64,000 nucleotides of DNA from Desulfurellaceae bacterium bin18 (GTDB lineage: Bacteria > Desulfobacterota > Binatia > Bin18). Location: the NCBI GenBank assembly GCA_002238415.1, contig MPMI01000001.1, positions 237,669-301,668 of the forward strand, read 5' to 3'. Shown here in pieces: positions 53,090-61,112 of the stretch; positions within the stretch are counted from its first letter, which is position 1; each line of letters starts with the position of its first letter. The position numbers and the translations under genes are program-made. The notes beneath the pieces were generated by a model. That model was given only the letters and a program-made list of their open reading frames with translations. It was not told the origin of the DNA and did not search any database.

Positions 53090-54250
53090 TTACTGGCGTG
53101 AGCCCGGGGCCATGAAAAACCAAATCGGACGGTCCGCCCCACTCTCCTTCAGCGTCCGGCGTGCCGTCAGCAACACCTTACCGGCCTCGGTTTTATCGTA
53201 GAACCAACGCTCAGCGCCCCACGCCGGAATGGGCTCGTCGGCTACCAGTTCGCAGGCCAACTCTTCGTAGTAGGCCCGGATATCGTGCACGACCTGCATA
53301 GGCGTCCCCTCGAACCCAACCTGATCCCAGGCTTCCCCTTCGGCGATACGTACGAACTTCTCGAGTGCGGCAGGAATCTGATCCGCATTGCTCACCCGGC
53401 CGACACTGGTCCGCCCAGTTTTCGCTACAGCGCGGTCGTAAGCAGCGCGTAACGCTTGGGCTTCGTCAATGGCCGGGTGCAGGTTCGGATCGTAACGAGG
53501 CGGAAGCGGACACTCTAAGGGCTCCCCGCCCCTGCTTTGGATCGTCTCCGGGAAGTCTACGAGAACCGGTCCACTCGGCCGCTCCAGCATGGCAAAGGCC
53601 GCTTCGAGTACCCGGTGCTGATAGGCCGCGTCGCGGGGCTTGCCGAGCGGCAGCCCTAATGGAAATTCTGCATGCAGCACGCGTGGTGGACGCATGCGTT
53701 CTGCAACATCACGTATCGACGAGATCACGACCGTTGACAGGCCAGCCGCCTCGAAGACGTGGGCCAGCGTACACACGGTACGCGGACACAGCGGTCAAAC
53801 CGGAGTGAGCAGGACAACATCCACTCCATCCTCACGCATCTTTTGAGCGCAGGCCGGACCAGTATCCAAGCGCAGCGCGGATAGCCCTTCGGGTTGGTTG
53901 CCGGCGAAGGCGTAGTGGTAATTAGCGACGCTGCCGATCACCCCCTGATCGGAGAGTTCCTGCAGGCGGTCGACCGGATAGACGACGTTCATATCAGCGG
54001 CAAAGCCAGCCCGGTCAAAGTTCGGGCTCAGGTGGCCGAGCTTCAGGTCGCGGGCGTCATGCGGCAAGGTCTCAAAGTGGAAATCCTCAACCTTCCACTT
54101 GGGGCTGTCGATTCGGTGGAGCGCGGCGCTGGTCACGATTGCCACGCGCGCCTCTCGCAGCGGTGGTGGTTTCGTGAAAGCGGTTTCTTCAAATTCTGGC
54201 AGCGCTAAGGTCTTGGCAAACTCGCGCATGGCTTGGTCGTTATCGTGCAT
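53090..54250 (-). CDS. Glycine/sarcosine/betaine or D-proline reductase B-like selenoprotein (in-frame UGA read as Sec)
   Basis: Two adjacent minus-strand reading frames in the same phase (54250-53798 and 53794-53090) are separated only by TGA at 53797-53795. Both halves look like the selenoprotein B family: FHFETLPHDARDLKLGHLSPN and DMNVVYPVDRLQELSDQGVI before, then CPRTVCTLAHVFEAAGLSTVVI after. The TGA stands in the TPV-U-PLCPRT motif where relatives have Sec or Cys, giving a 386-residue protein with Sec at 152. A SECIS-like hairpin follows 11 bases after TGA. Reductases of this family use the Sec for C-N cleavage, but PrdB-like members outside anaerobes have no settled function. AGGAG precedes the ATG. 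Confidence 0.78.
53767..53783 (-). promoter_or_regulatory. Bacterial SECIS-like hairpin
   Basis: On the minus strand the sequence GCGTACCGTGTGTACGC forms a perfect 6-bp stem (GCGTAC/GTACGC) with loop CGTGT containing a GU, beginning 11 bases after the in-frame UGA. Length (17 nt) and spacing equal those of the E. coli fdhF upper SECIS stem-loop. Confidence 0.6.
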
Positions 54251-54399
54251 CTTTGCTCCTTTTCTTTTGCTTTTCGCTTATCACACTACTGGCCTGGGAC
54301 TCGGCGGGCCAGGCCAGGGGCAAGTGTCGGAGGATTATCGCAGGATTACAGGTTCGGCGTAATACCCGAGACCATCGGAGTACCCGTCACCTCATACTA

Positions 54400-54446
54400 T
54401 ATGGGGTCAGACTCGACTCATGGGATTCCTTCCGCAGTACTTTCCA
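54400..54446 (+). repeat. Dispersed repeat A, internally deleted
   Basis: TATGGGGTCAGACTCGACTC then ATGGGATTCCTTCCGCAGTA, then directly ACTTTCC, the outer right end of the element. The centre is missing. Confidence 0.6.
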
Positions 54447-54539
54447 CAATGTTTACGGATGTAGAAACATTGATTCGCAGTAAAACTGTAGTTAAGTGTG
54501 GGTTTACCAGATTCGAAAGGCTAACCCACGAGAAAAACT

Positions 54540-55196
54540 ATGGCGACTATTAAGTGCAAGTGCAGTTCCGTTCGTATCGATTTCCCCGCAAACAAAGAGC
54601 TTTTCCGACACGAATGTTGTTGCCATGATTGCATCTCGGCCCTGTGGTATGCGACTAAGCGTGGCGGCCCGGAATATCCACACAAGCTATGTGCGGACTG
54701 CTGCTGGCTGCCGAACGACTTTCGTATCATGACGGGCGAAGAGAAACTGGGTGCATTCATGAATTATGAGTCGGCTGATACCACACGTTTCTATTGCAAG
54801 GCGTGCTGGACGGTGCTGTTCGGCGACCATCCGTTCTACGAGAAAAGGATTCTCGTGTCACAGGTGGCCGCGTACAAAGAATTCGAAGGCCTGACGAACG
54901 TTGTCCGGATGGAGCCGCAGGCCCGGCATTTCCTGAAGGACCTCAATGCAGAACAAATTGCGGCATTACCGCCCTGGCCTGGCGACCCATCGCACGTTTA
55001 TCGGGGCGCTGCGGAGAATCTGCTCGCACACTTTCCCACGATGAAAGCCGCGGGTGGCGAAGGCATCGAAATGAACGCACAGATTCTGCTGGATAAAGTC
55101 GGCGGCGCTTTCGTGCCCACGGATGAAGCGCGGTTATCGACGGGCCCGCCTTCTCTCAGGCGGCAAGCGGCCATACAGGCAGGCGAAAGCGACTAG
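54540..55196 (+). CDS. GFA-family (glutathione-dependent formaldehyde-activating-like) protein
   Basis: A 218-residue zinc protein of the Gfa/CENP-V fold: CKCSSVRIDF, CCCHDCISAL and CKACWTVLFG provide Cys ligands for two zinc sites. The C-terminal ~90 residues extend beyond the basic fold. GFA proteins bind thiols such as glutathione adducts, but most, as here, have unknown substrates. A second GFA gene follows. Confidence 0.82.
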   Translation: MATIKCKCSSVRIDFPANKELFRHECCCHDCISALWYATKRGGPEYPHKLCADCCWLPNDFRIMTGEEKLGAFMNYESADTTRFYCKACWTVLFGDHPFYEKRILVSQVAAYKEFEGLTNVVRMEPQARHFLKDLNAEQIAALPPWPGDPSHVYRGAAENLLAHFPTMKAAGGEGIEMNAQILLDKVGGAFVPTDEARLSTGPPSLRRQAAIQAGESD

Positions 55197-55322
55197 CATC
55201 AGCTTTGAGATGTAGCAAAGCACAACGAAAACATGTCCGAGGTTTCGTTAAACGCCCAGCCACCTAACAATAGGCGTAATGTGTGAAAGCAATCTGATGA
55301 TTAGACAATCGGAGAACCGGCT

Positions 55323-55796
55323 ATGACCTCGGAGCTTTCGGGAAAATGCGCTTGCGGTAATGTTCGCTACGAAATCCGTAGCGAACCGTTAGTCACGCAG
55401 GCTTGCCATTGCAGCGATTGTCAGCGCACTACCGGAAGCGCTTTCGTCATTCACACTATCGTATGTGAAGAAGATTTCCAGATTACGGGCGAGACGCGGA
55501 TGGGGATCGGTCCCACCGGTAGTGGTGCGGGCTGTGAGCTACATTCCTGCGTATCGTGTGGCGTTATCGTCTGGGTCCGGTATCGGTATCACAAAGTTCC
55601 AGTGATCGCCGTGCGGGCTGGAACGCTCGAGAATCCGGACGCCGTAGCACCGCAGGCACACATATTTACGAGTCGGAAGCTCCCGTGGGTATCGCTTCCC
55701 GCCGATGTGCCATCGTTCGCGGAAGGCGTAGATAGATCGCAAGTTTGGTCCCAGGAGAGTATTGAGCGCTATGAGAGCCTCCCAAGCATTGATTAA
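55323..55796 (+). CDS. GFA-family protein
   Basis: A 157-residue Gfa/CENP-V-fold protein: KCACGNVRYEI, CHCSDCQRTTGSAFVIH and the CVSCGVIVWVR third Cys pair. Compact family length. It lies 126 bases after another GFA gene, but the two differ in length and sequence, so they are not recent duplicates. Confidence 0.86.
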   Translation: MTSELSGKCACGNVRYEIRSEPLVTQACHCSDCQRTTGSAFVIHTIVCEEDFQITGETRMGIGPTGSGAGCELHSCVSCGVIVWVRYRYHKVPVIAVRAGTLENPDAVAPQAHIFTSRKLPWVSLPADVPSFAEGVDRSQVWSQESIERYESLPSID

Positions 55797-55826
55797 ACAA
55801 AAGACATTCCTGAGCTGCTGAACGTA

Positions 55827-55955
55827 TATAGGGTCAGGCTCGAATAATGAGACTACTTTCCCTGTGGTAGAAAAAGTGCTGCGGGGAGATACCGCTTTCT
55901 GCTCTTTCCCTATGGCTGGGGTAGATAAGTCGAGGCTGAGTCTGACCCTATTTTC
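55827..55955 (+). repeat. Dispersed repeat A, diverged complete copy
   Basis: Starts TATAGGGTCAGGCTCGA and ends TCGAGGCTGAGTCTGACCCT, so terminal inversion is retained. The core GCTGCGGGGAGATACCGC is shared with the copies at 48111 and 51170. Confidence 0.55.
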
Positions 55956-55979
55956 TCATGATCGGGTAATGGAACTAGG

Positions 55980-56028
55980 GTTAGAAAGTAGGATCGTGTA
56001 TGAGAAAGGTATATGGATGCAGATGCCT
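55980..56028 (+). repeat. Dispersed repeat B, copy 3
   Basis: Matches 44601-44650 over ~49 bases with a few substitutions (TTAGAAAGTAGGATCGTGTA and on). It follows a repeat-A element by 25 bases. Confidence 0.6.
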
Positions 56029-56084
56029 AGAAGCCTCTATCTCTGAAATTTTTTATCTTCCCTAATTTGCTTCCAAGGAATTCT

Positions 56085-57284
56085 ATGTCATTAAGCTATG
56101 GCCGTCATTATCTTGCCATTCCGGGTCCTTCGGTGATTCCGGACCGCGTCCTGCAGGCAATGCACCAAGCTGCGCCGAATATCTATGAGGGCGCCCTCCA
56201 CGAAATGGTGGACGGCATGATTCCGGATTTGAACCGGGTGGCCAAGAGTTCCGGGGAAGTCGCCATCTATGTCGCCAACGGGCACGGCACCTGGGAGGCC
56301 GCCCTGACCAACACCCTCTCGCGCGGGGACAGGGTGCTTGCCCTGGCCACGGGACGCTTTGTCGTATTCTGGGCCAACATGGCTGAACGGCTCGGGGTGG
56401 AAGTCGACCTGGTAGATTTTGGCAAATCGGCTCCGGTGGACCTGGATCAGGTAGCAGCCAAGCTGAAAGCCGATTCGAACCGTCGCTACAAAGCGATCCT
56501 GGTCGTGCAAACGGACACGGCCAGTTCGGTGAGAAATGACCTCGCCGCCCTGGGCGAGTGCATCCGTTCCTCCGGGCACCCGGCCTTATACATGGTCGAC
56601 GCCATGGCCAGCTTGGCCTGTGAACCCTTTGAAATGGACAGCTGGGGCGTAGACCTGATGGTGGCGGGCAGTCAGAAGGGCCTTATGACTCCGCCGGGAC
56701 TGGGTTTCATGTTTTTTAACCAGCGGGTGATCGAAGCACGCCAGACAGCGGATCTGGTTACGCCTTACTGGGATCTACGGCCGCGCATCCACCCGGAAGT
56801 GTTTTATCACTACTTTTTCGGTACCGCCCCAACGCACCATCTTTTTGGGCTGCGTGAAGCGTTGACCATACTGCTAGAAGAAGAAGGGCTCGAGGCAGCC
56901 TGGGACCGGCATGCAAAACTCAGCCGAGCAGTCTGGGCCGCGTTTGATGCTTGGGGAGTGGGCAGTTCCATTCGTCTCAACATCAACGACCCAAAAGACC
57001 GTTCCCACTCGGTCACTGCTGCTTCCATGGATGCCCCGCATGCCACCGAACTGAGACGCTGGACCGAAAAAAAGTCCGGGGTGACCCTAGGCATCGGACT
57101 GGGCATGGCGGAACCTTCCGACCCCGCCTACCATGGTTTCTTCCGGGTCGCCCATATGGGGCACGTGAATGCGCACATGACCTTGGGCATGCTCGCGGTG
57201 ATCGACGCAGGTCTGAAAGCGCTGAACATCCCCCATGGCGAAGGGGCCATCGAAGCCGCGAGCCGTGTCGTTAGCGAAGCGTAG
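56085..57284 (+). CDS. Class V PLP aminotransferase (alanine/serine-glyoxylate type)
   Basis: A 399-residue fold-type I PLP enzyme: YLAIPGPSVIPDRVLQAM at the N-terminus, YVANGHGTWEAAL around the phosphate site, VDAMASLACEPFEMDSWGVD with the cofactor-binding Asp, and GSQKGLM with the Schiff-base Lys. Best fit is alanine-glyoxylate or serine-glyoxylate transaminase. A TTG at 56067 is in frame, but the ATG at 56085 follows AAGGA. The substrate could also be another amino/keto acid pair. Confidence 0.88.
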   Translation: MSLSYGRHYLAIPGPSVIPDRVLQAMHQAAPNIYEGALHEMVDGMIPDLNRVAKSSGEVAIYVANGHGTWEAALTNTLSRGDRVLALATGRFVVFWANMAERLGVEVDLVDFGKSAPVDLDQVAAKLKADSNRRYKAILVVQTDTASSVRNDLAALGECIRSSGHPALYMVDAMASLACEPFEMDSWGVDLMVAGSQKGLMTPPGLGFMFFNQRVIEARQTADLVTPYWDLRPRIHPEVFYHYFFGTAPTHHLFGLREALTILLEEEGLEAAWDRHAKLSRAVWAAFDAWGVGSSIRLNINDPKDRSHSVTAASMDAPHATELRRWTEKKSGVTLGIGLGMAEPSDPAYHGFFRVAHMGHVNAHMTLGMLAVIDAGLKALNIPHGEGAIEAASRVVSEA

Positions 57285-57481
57285 TTGAGAACCCGTGACA
57301 ATTGAGGAAGACACGGTTTCCTGTTCTGGCTACTCTGGCGACATCTCTCTTTCCAAGTGGGGAAGATGCACTTTCTTTAAGAAAGGGAACGGTGCAGCTT
57401 TATGACAGTGGCTGGCTGGAGTGTTGTAGTGTGCCAATTCGGTCCGGCCACATGGTAGAGACTCGGCGGGACGCATCAGGC

Positions 57482-57521
57482 CATACGATACACGAAGGAG
57501 CACGGCAACATGAAAGTTTTA
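57482..57521 (+). repeat. 40-bp CoA-transferase 5' region, duplicated at 63040
   Basis: CATACGATACACGAAGGAGC through the ATG and first codons of the CoA-transferase gene matches 63040-63079 with 3 differences in 40 bases. Confidence 0.7.
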
Positions 57522-58706
57522 GACGATGTTCGCATACTTGACCTGACCCATTTTTATAATGGTCCGTATGCCACCTTAGTGTTAGGATTCTTTGGCGCCG
57601 AGGTCATCAAAATCGAGCCGCCTGAGCTGGGCGAGCGAGCCCGTACGATTTTCCCCATCCCCGGAGTCACAAACGAGAGTTATCCGTTCGTAATGCTGAA
57701 TTCCAATAAAAAAGGCGTCACCCTCAACCTCAAAGCCCCACGCGGCCAAGAGCTCTTCAAACAACTAGTGAAAGACGCCGATGTGGTGGTTGAAAACTTT
57801 ACGGTCGGCGTCATGGATCGGCTGGGCTTAGGCTGGGATGTCCTCAAGCAGATTAACCCACGACTCGTCTACGCTTCGAGTACGGGCTATGGGCAGACGG
57901 GTCCGTATAGCGCCTATCCCGCTTTTGATCCTATTGTTCAGGCCATGTCCGGGCTCATAAGCGCGACCGGAGCTCCAGACGGTCCGCCCACAAAAGCAGG
58001 GACTCCGATCATGGATATTCTGGGCGGGATTCACTTTGCCACCGGAATTATTGTGGCCTTGCGCCAACGCGATCGCACTGGAGAGGGCGTATTCATGGAA
58101 ACCTCGTTGTATGAGTCCGCGATTGGTCCAATGGCAAGCCTCATTGCCGCCTACCTGGGGCAAGGCGAGACTTATGAACGGGCCGGCAATAGCGTGCATG
58201 GTCATATTTTTTCGCCCTACAACTGTTATCCCACCCAAGACGGCCATGTCCTGCTACTCGTGCTAGACGACCAACGCTGGCAAGCCTTGTGTACGCTCAT
58301 GGATCGCCAGGAGCTGAGCGACGACCCAAAATTCGCCACAAAAGCTGAGCGTTCAAAGCGCTGGGAGGAAGCGGATAGTATTGTCAGTGCCTGGACGAAG
58401 CAGCATACCAAACAGGACATTATGGAACGCTGTTCAACAGCCGGCATAACCTGTGGCATGGTGAAAGAAGTGGCCGAATTGCTCTCAGAGCCGCATTTGC
58501 GCGCGCGCGGAACACTCCAAGACATCCGCCATCCCATGGCCGGCACCGTGCCCATCCCAGCCCCACCCTGGCGTCTCAACGGTGAACAACCGTCTATCGA
58601 TGCCCCAAGCCCAGCCCTCGGCCAGCATAATGAGCTGGTGTACGGACAGTTGTTGGGCCTATCGGAAGGAGAGATGACACAGCTGAAAGAGGACGGTGTG
58701 ATTTAG
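57510..58706 (+). CDS. CaiB/BaiF family III CoA-transferase
   Basis: A 398-residue acyl-CoA:carboxylate CoA-transferase. Family features: RILDLTHFYNGPYATLVLG, GAEVIKIEPPE, NLNSNKKG-like NSNKKGVTLNLK, NFTVGVMDRLGLG and TGYGQTGPYSAYPAFDPIVQA, where the Asp in AFDP is the catalytic nucleophile. Complete length. It follows the aminotransferase gene by 225 bases. The donor/acceptor pair is unknown. Confidence 0.9.
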   Translation: MKVLDDVRILDLTHFYNGPYATLVLGFFGAEVIKIEPPELGERARTIFPIPGVTNESYPFVMLNSNKKGVTLNLKAPRGQELFKQLVKDADVVVENFTVGVMDRLGLGWDVLKQINPRLVYASSTGYGQTGPYSAYPAFDPIVQAMSGLISATGAPDGPPTKAGTPIMDILGGIHFATGIIVALRQRDRTGEGVFMETSLYESAIGPMASLIAAYLGQGETYERAGNSVHGHIFSPYNCYPTQDGHVLLLVLDDQRWQALCTLMDRQELSDDPKFATKAERSKRWEEADSIVSAWTKQHTKQDIMERCSTAGITCGMVKEVAELLSEPHLRARGTLQDIRHPMAGTVPIPAPPWRLNGEQPSIDAPSPALGQHNELVYGQLLGLSEGEMTQLKEDGVI

Positions 58707-58924
58707 ACTTAATTCCTGGCTTTCAGTCCAACTTACGACAACTCGGCCATCTATGCCTTGGCGTCTTTTAAATCCGCGGTATCAACCCCTTCCGTGAACC
58801 ATTCATGCTATCCTGCCTAGGCGCGAATTCGGTGCTCGTCTTGCGGGTTTGTCCCGCCTGTCTTAGCATGAGCGCGAAATGACCTAAAACTCGAATGTCA
58901 ACTCATATTCAAAGGGGGGGAGAG

Positions 58925-59632
58925 ATGAATATTCGAAACCAATTGATTTGTGCCTGGTCCGCGATAGGGTTTGCCGGGATTTGTCTGGTTGGGTTTTTGT
59001 TCGCGAATTTCATTCCGCCGATTGCGCCGAGCCTTAGCGCCGAAGACGTTGCGGCGATCTATAGCGAAAACACCCTGCCCATGCGCTTCGGGATTTTGCT
59101 GATTATGAGCAGTGGGGGGTTTATTTGTTCGTTCGCTGCGGCGCTGTCCATGCAGATGAAACGGATAGAAGGCGATCTTGCCCCAGTATTTACGTACACG
59201 CAACTTGGCGCAGGCTGTGTCACCACGCTGGTGTTTGTGTTTTCTTCCGTGTTTTGGACGGGGGCGGCATTCCGGCCTGATCACGACCCTGAGTTGACCA
59301 GGATGCTGAACGACCTTGGTTGGATCACGTTGTTAATGACCTTCGCGCCGTTCATCATCCAGAACATTGCCCTCGGCTTGTGTATCTTGAGTGATAAGCA
59401 GGCCGAGCCCATATTCCCACGTTGGGTCGGTTACTACAATCTCTGGGTGGCGGTGCTGTTTGTGCCTGGCGGGCTGTTAACTTTTTTCAAGACCGGACCC
59501 TTCGCTTGGGATGGCTTGTTTGTCTGGTGGGTACCCTTTGCGGTCTTTTTTAGCTGGTATATCGCGATGCCTTTTATCCTTATGGGCGCCATAAAACAGC
59601 AAGCGCAATCTGAGCCGGCGGTGGCCGCCTAG
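58925..59632 (+). CDS. Membrane protein, unknown function
   Basis: A 235-residue protein with about six predicted helices and a Trp-rich C-terminal half. No known family is certain. A GGGGGGGAGAG leader precedes the ATG at 58925. The oxidase subunit III-like gene begins 15 bases after its stop, so it probably belongs to the same operon. Confidence 0.6.
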   Translation: MNIRNQLICAWSAIGFAGICLVGFLFANFIPPIAPSLSAEDVAAIYSENTLPMRFGILLIMSSGGFICSFAAALSMQMKRIEGDLAPVFTYTQLGAGCVTTLVFVFSSVFWTGAAFRPDHDPELTRMLNDLGWITLLMTFAPFIIQNIALGLCILSDKQAEPIFPRWVGYYNLWVAVLFVPGGLLTFFKTGPFAWDGLFVWWVPFAVFFSWYIAMPFILMGAIKQQAQSEPAVAA

Positions 59633-59647
59633 AAAGACGCATCACCA

Positions 59648-60235
59648 ATGTCTGCAACTGCCGAGCTGCCGGACTCGGTCAAGCCGCACCTGCCTGGCGA
59701 AACCGGCGTGTGGATGTTCATCATCGGCGACGTCCTGGTCTTTTCGCTGTTGTTCGCAGTATTTGTCTACGATCGATCGCAAGAAGTCGCGTTATTCGTT
59801 GAACAGCAGCAACTGCTCAACCAAACCCTCGGGCTACTCAACACCGTGCTCCTGTTGACGAGTTCCTGGCTCGTGGCACTCGCCGTTCACGGCGCTCGGG
59901 CAGGCCAGCTTTCGCGGGCCCGCGGCTGTTTCGTGTTGGCAATCCTTTGCGGTACTGGTTTCGTCGTCATCAAATATTTTGAATGGGGTGAAAAGATCGC
60001 CGCCGATTTGACGATAGAGACGAATAATTTCTTTATGTACTACTACCTGATGACCGGTATTCACCTGATGCACATGGTGATTGGGATTGGTGTACTGATT
60101 TTCCTCTGGCAGTTCGTGCGCGGTGCGAAATTTGATGCTCAAGGCGTGGGCGTGCTCGAAAGTGGGGCGTGTTTTTGGCACCTCGTGGACATCTTGTGGA
60201 TCGCGCTTTTCGCGCTGCTGTATCTGATGCGGTGA
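59648..60235 (+). CDS. Haem-copper oxidase subunit III-like protein (NorE-like)
   Basis: A 195-residue, five-helix subunit III family protein: GETGVWMFIIGDVLVFSLLFAVF, MTGIHLMHMVIGIGVL and GACFWHLVDILWIALFALLY. Length matches NorE/short CoxIII. No catalytic subunit I gene is in the window, as with norEF accessories of nitric oxide reductase. It is followed after 3 bases by a subunit IV-like gene. Confidence 0.82.
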   Translation: MSATAELPDSVKPHLPGETGVWMFIIGDVLVFSLLFAVFVYDRSQEVALFVEQQQLLNQTLGLLNTVLLLTSSWLVALAVHGARAGQLSRARGCFVLAILCGTGFVVIKYFEWGEKIAADLTIETNNFFMYYYLMTGIHLMHMVIGIGVLIFLWQFVRGAKFDAQGVGVLESGACFWHLVDILWIALFALLYLMR

Positions 60236-60238
60236 CCT

Positions 60239-60514
60239 ATGGCAGTTTCGCTTCAATCCAGAATTACCGGTATTTGGGTGGGCTTGATCGTGGCGACGGG
60301 ATTGTCGTGGCAGTTTGGGCATGGATTCGGTTTTGGGGAGAAATTTCACTACGCGACCGCCGTCATTTTGATTATCACCTTTGTCAAAATCCGTTTTGTC
60401 TTTCTTGACTTCATGGAACTCAGAACGGCACCACGGCCACTGCGAATGGCGTTTGAAGTGTGGGCCGTCTCGGTCTGTGTCATCCTCATCGGACTGTATT
60501 GGTCAGGGGTGTAG
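60239..60514 (+). CDS. Cytochrome oxidase subunit IV-like protein (NorF-like)
   Basis: A 91-residue protein with about three helices: VGLIVATGLSWQFGH, YATAVILIITFVKIRFVFLDF and a last VWAVSVCVILIGLYWSG. The KIRFVxxxFMELR pattern is typical of prokaryotic CoxIV/NorF proteins. Paired with the subunit III gene. Confidence 0.78.
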   Translation: MAVSLQSRITGIWVGLIVATGLSWQFGHGFGFGEKFHYATAVILIITFVKIRFVFLDFMELRTAPRPLRMAFEVWAVSVCVILIGLYWSGV

Positions 60515-60595
60515 GGTGAGGAGACGCCTCAACTGATCTCACACTACGTGAGGTTCGCGCTCTTCCTCCGAAAACTTGACAGTGCCCTACTGGCT

Positions 60596-60979
60596 TCATT
60601 TCGCGGCCACGACCTCCAGCTCGATCAGCATATTCGGCCAAACGAGACCGGGGAGGAGGATGAGCATTGAGGCTGGAGCGCAGGTCCCCAAATACCGTGA
60701 CCGTATTTCTCGATAGATTTTCAAGTCTTCCCGCCGAATAAGATGCTGGGTCAGTTTGACGATATCTTCAACACCCATATCCGCCCGCTTGAGAATGTTC
60801 ACGACGTTGCGCCAGGCGAGATCCGCTTGCTCGGCAAAGTCGTCCGGCAAGTGGCCACTGTCCGCGTCAATACCGGGGGTACCGGACACATAGATAATTC
60901 GTTGTGCGGAATCAATCTCTACCGCATCGCTGTATGTCCCGATGTGCTTCGCGACCCCTGCATCATGTTGCCTGTTCAT
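60596..60979 (-). CDS. RidA-family protein
   Basis: A 127-residue RidA/YjgF-family protein: RIIYVSGTPGIDADSG, ADLAWRNVVNILKRADMGVEDIVKLTQH and the C-terminal MLILLPGLVWPNMLIELEVVA. The usual catalytic Arg before the last strands is replaced by Met/Pro-type residues (PASMLIL), so it may not be an imine deaminase. It is convergent with the oxidase genes. Confidence 0.82.
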   Translation of the reverse strand: MNRQHDAGVAKHIGTYSDAVEIDSAQRIIYVSGTPGIDADSGHLPDDFAEQADLAWRNVVNILKRADMGVEDIVKLTQHLIRREDLKIYREIRSRYLGTCAPASMLILLPGLVWPNMLIELEVVAAK

Positions 60980-61112
60980 CAGGCTCTACCCTCCGGCATA
61001 CCCGTGCTTGGAATGGACTGCCGAACGACCGATATGCCACGCCAGCATACCGACGTCCTTCCACAAAAGCGGATCGGTATGGTGTAGCGCCCGGGTCGAT
61101 GTTCTGAGGCGC

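Noticed and set aside
53090..53776. Reading the two selenoprotein halves as separate genes
   Set aside because: They are in one phase, split only by UGA, and the second half lacks its own ribosome binding site and begins mid-fold.
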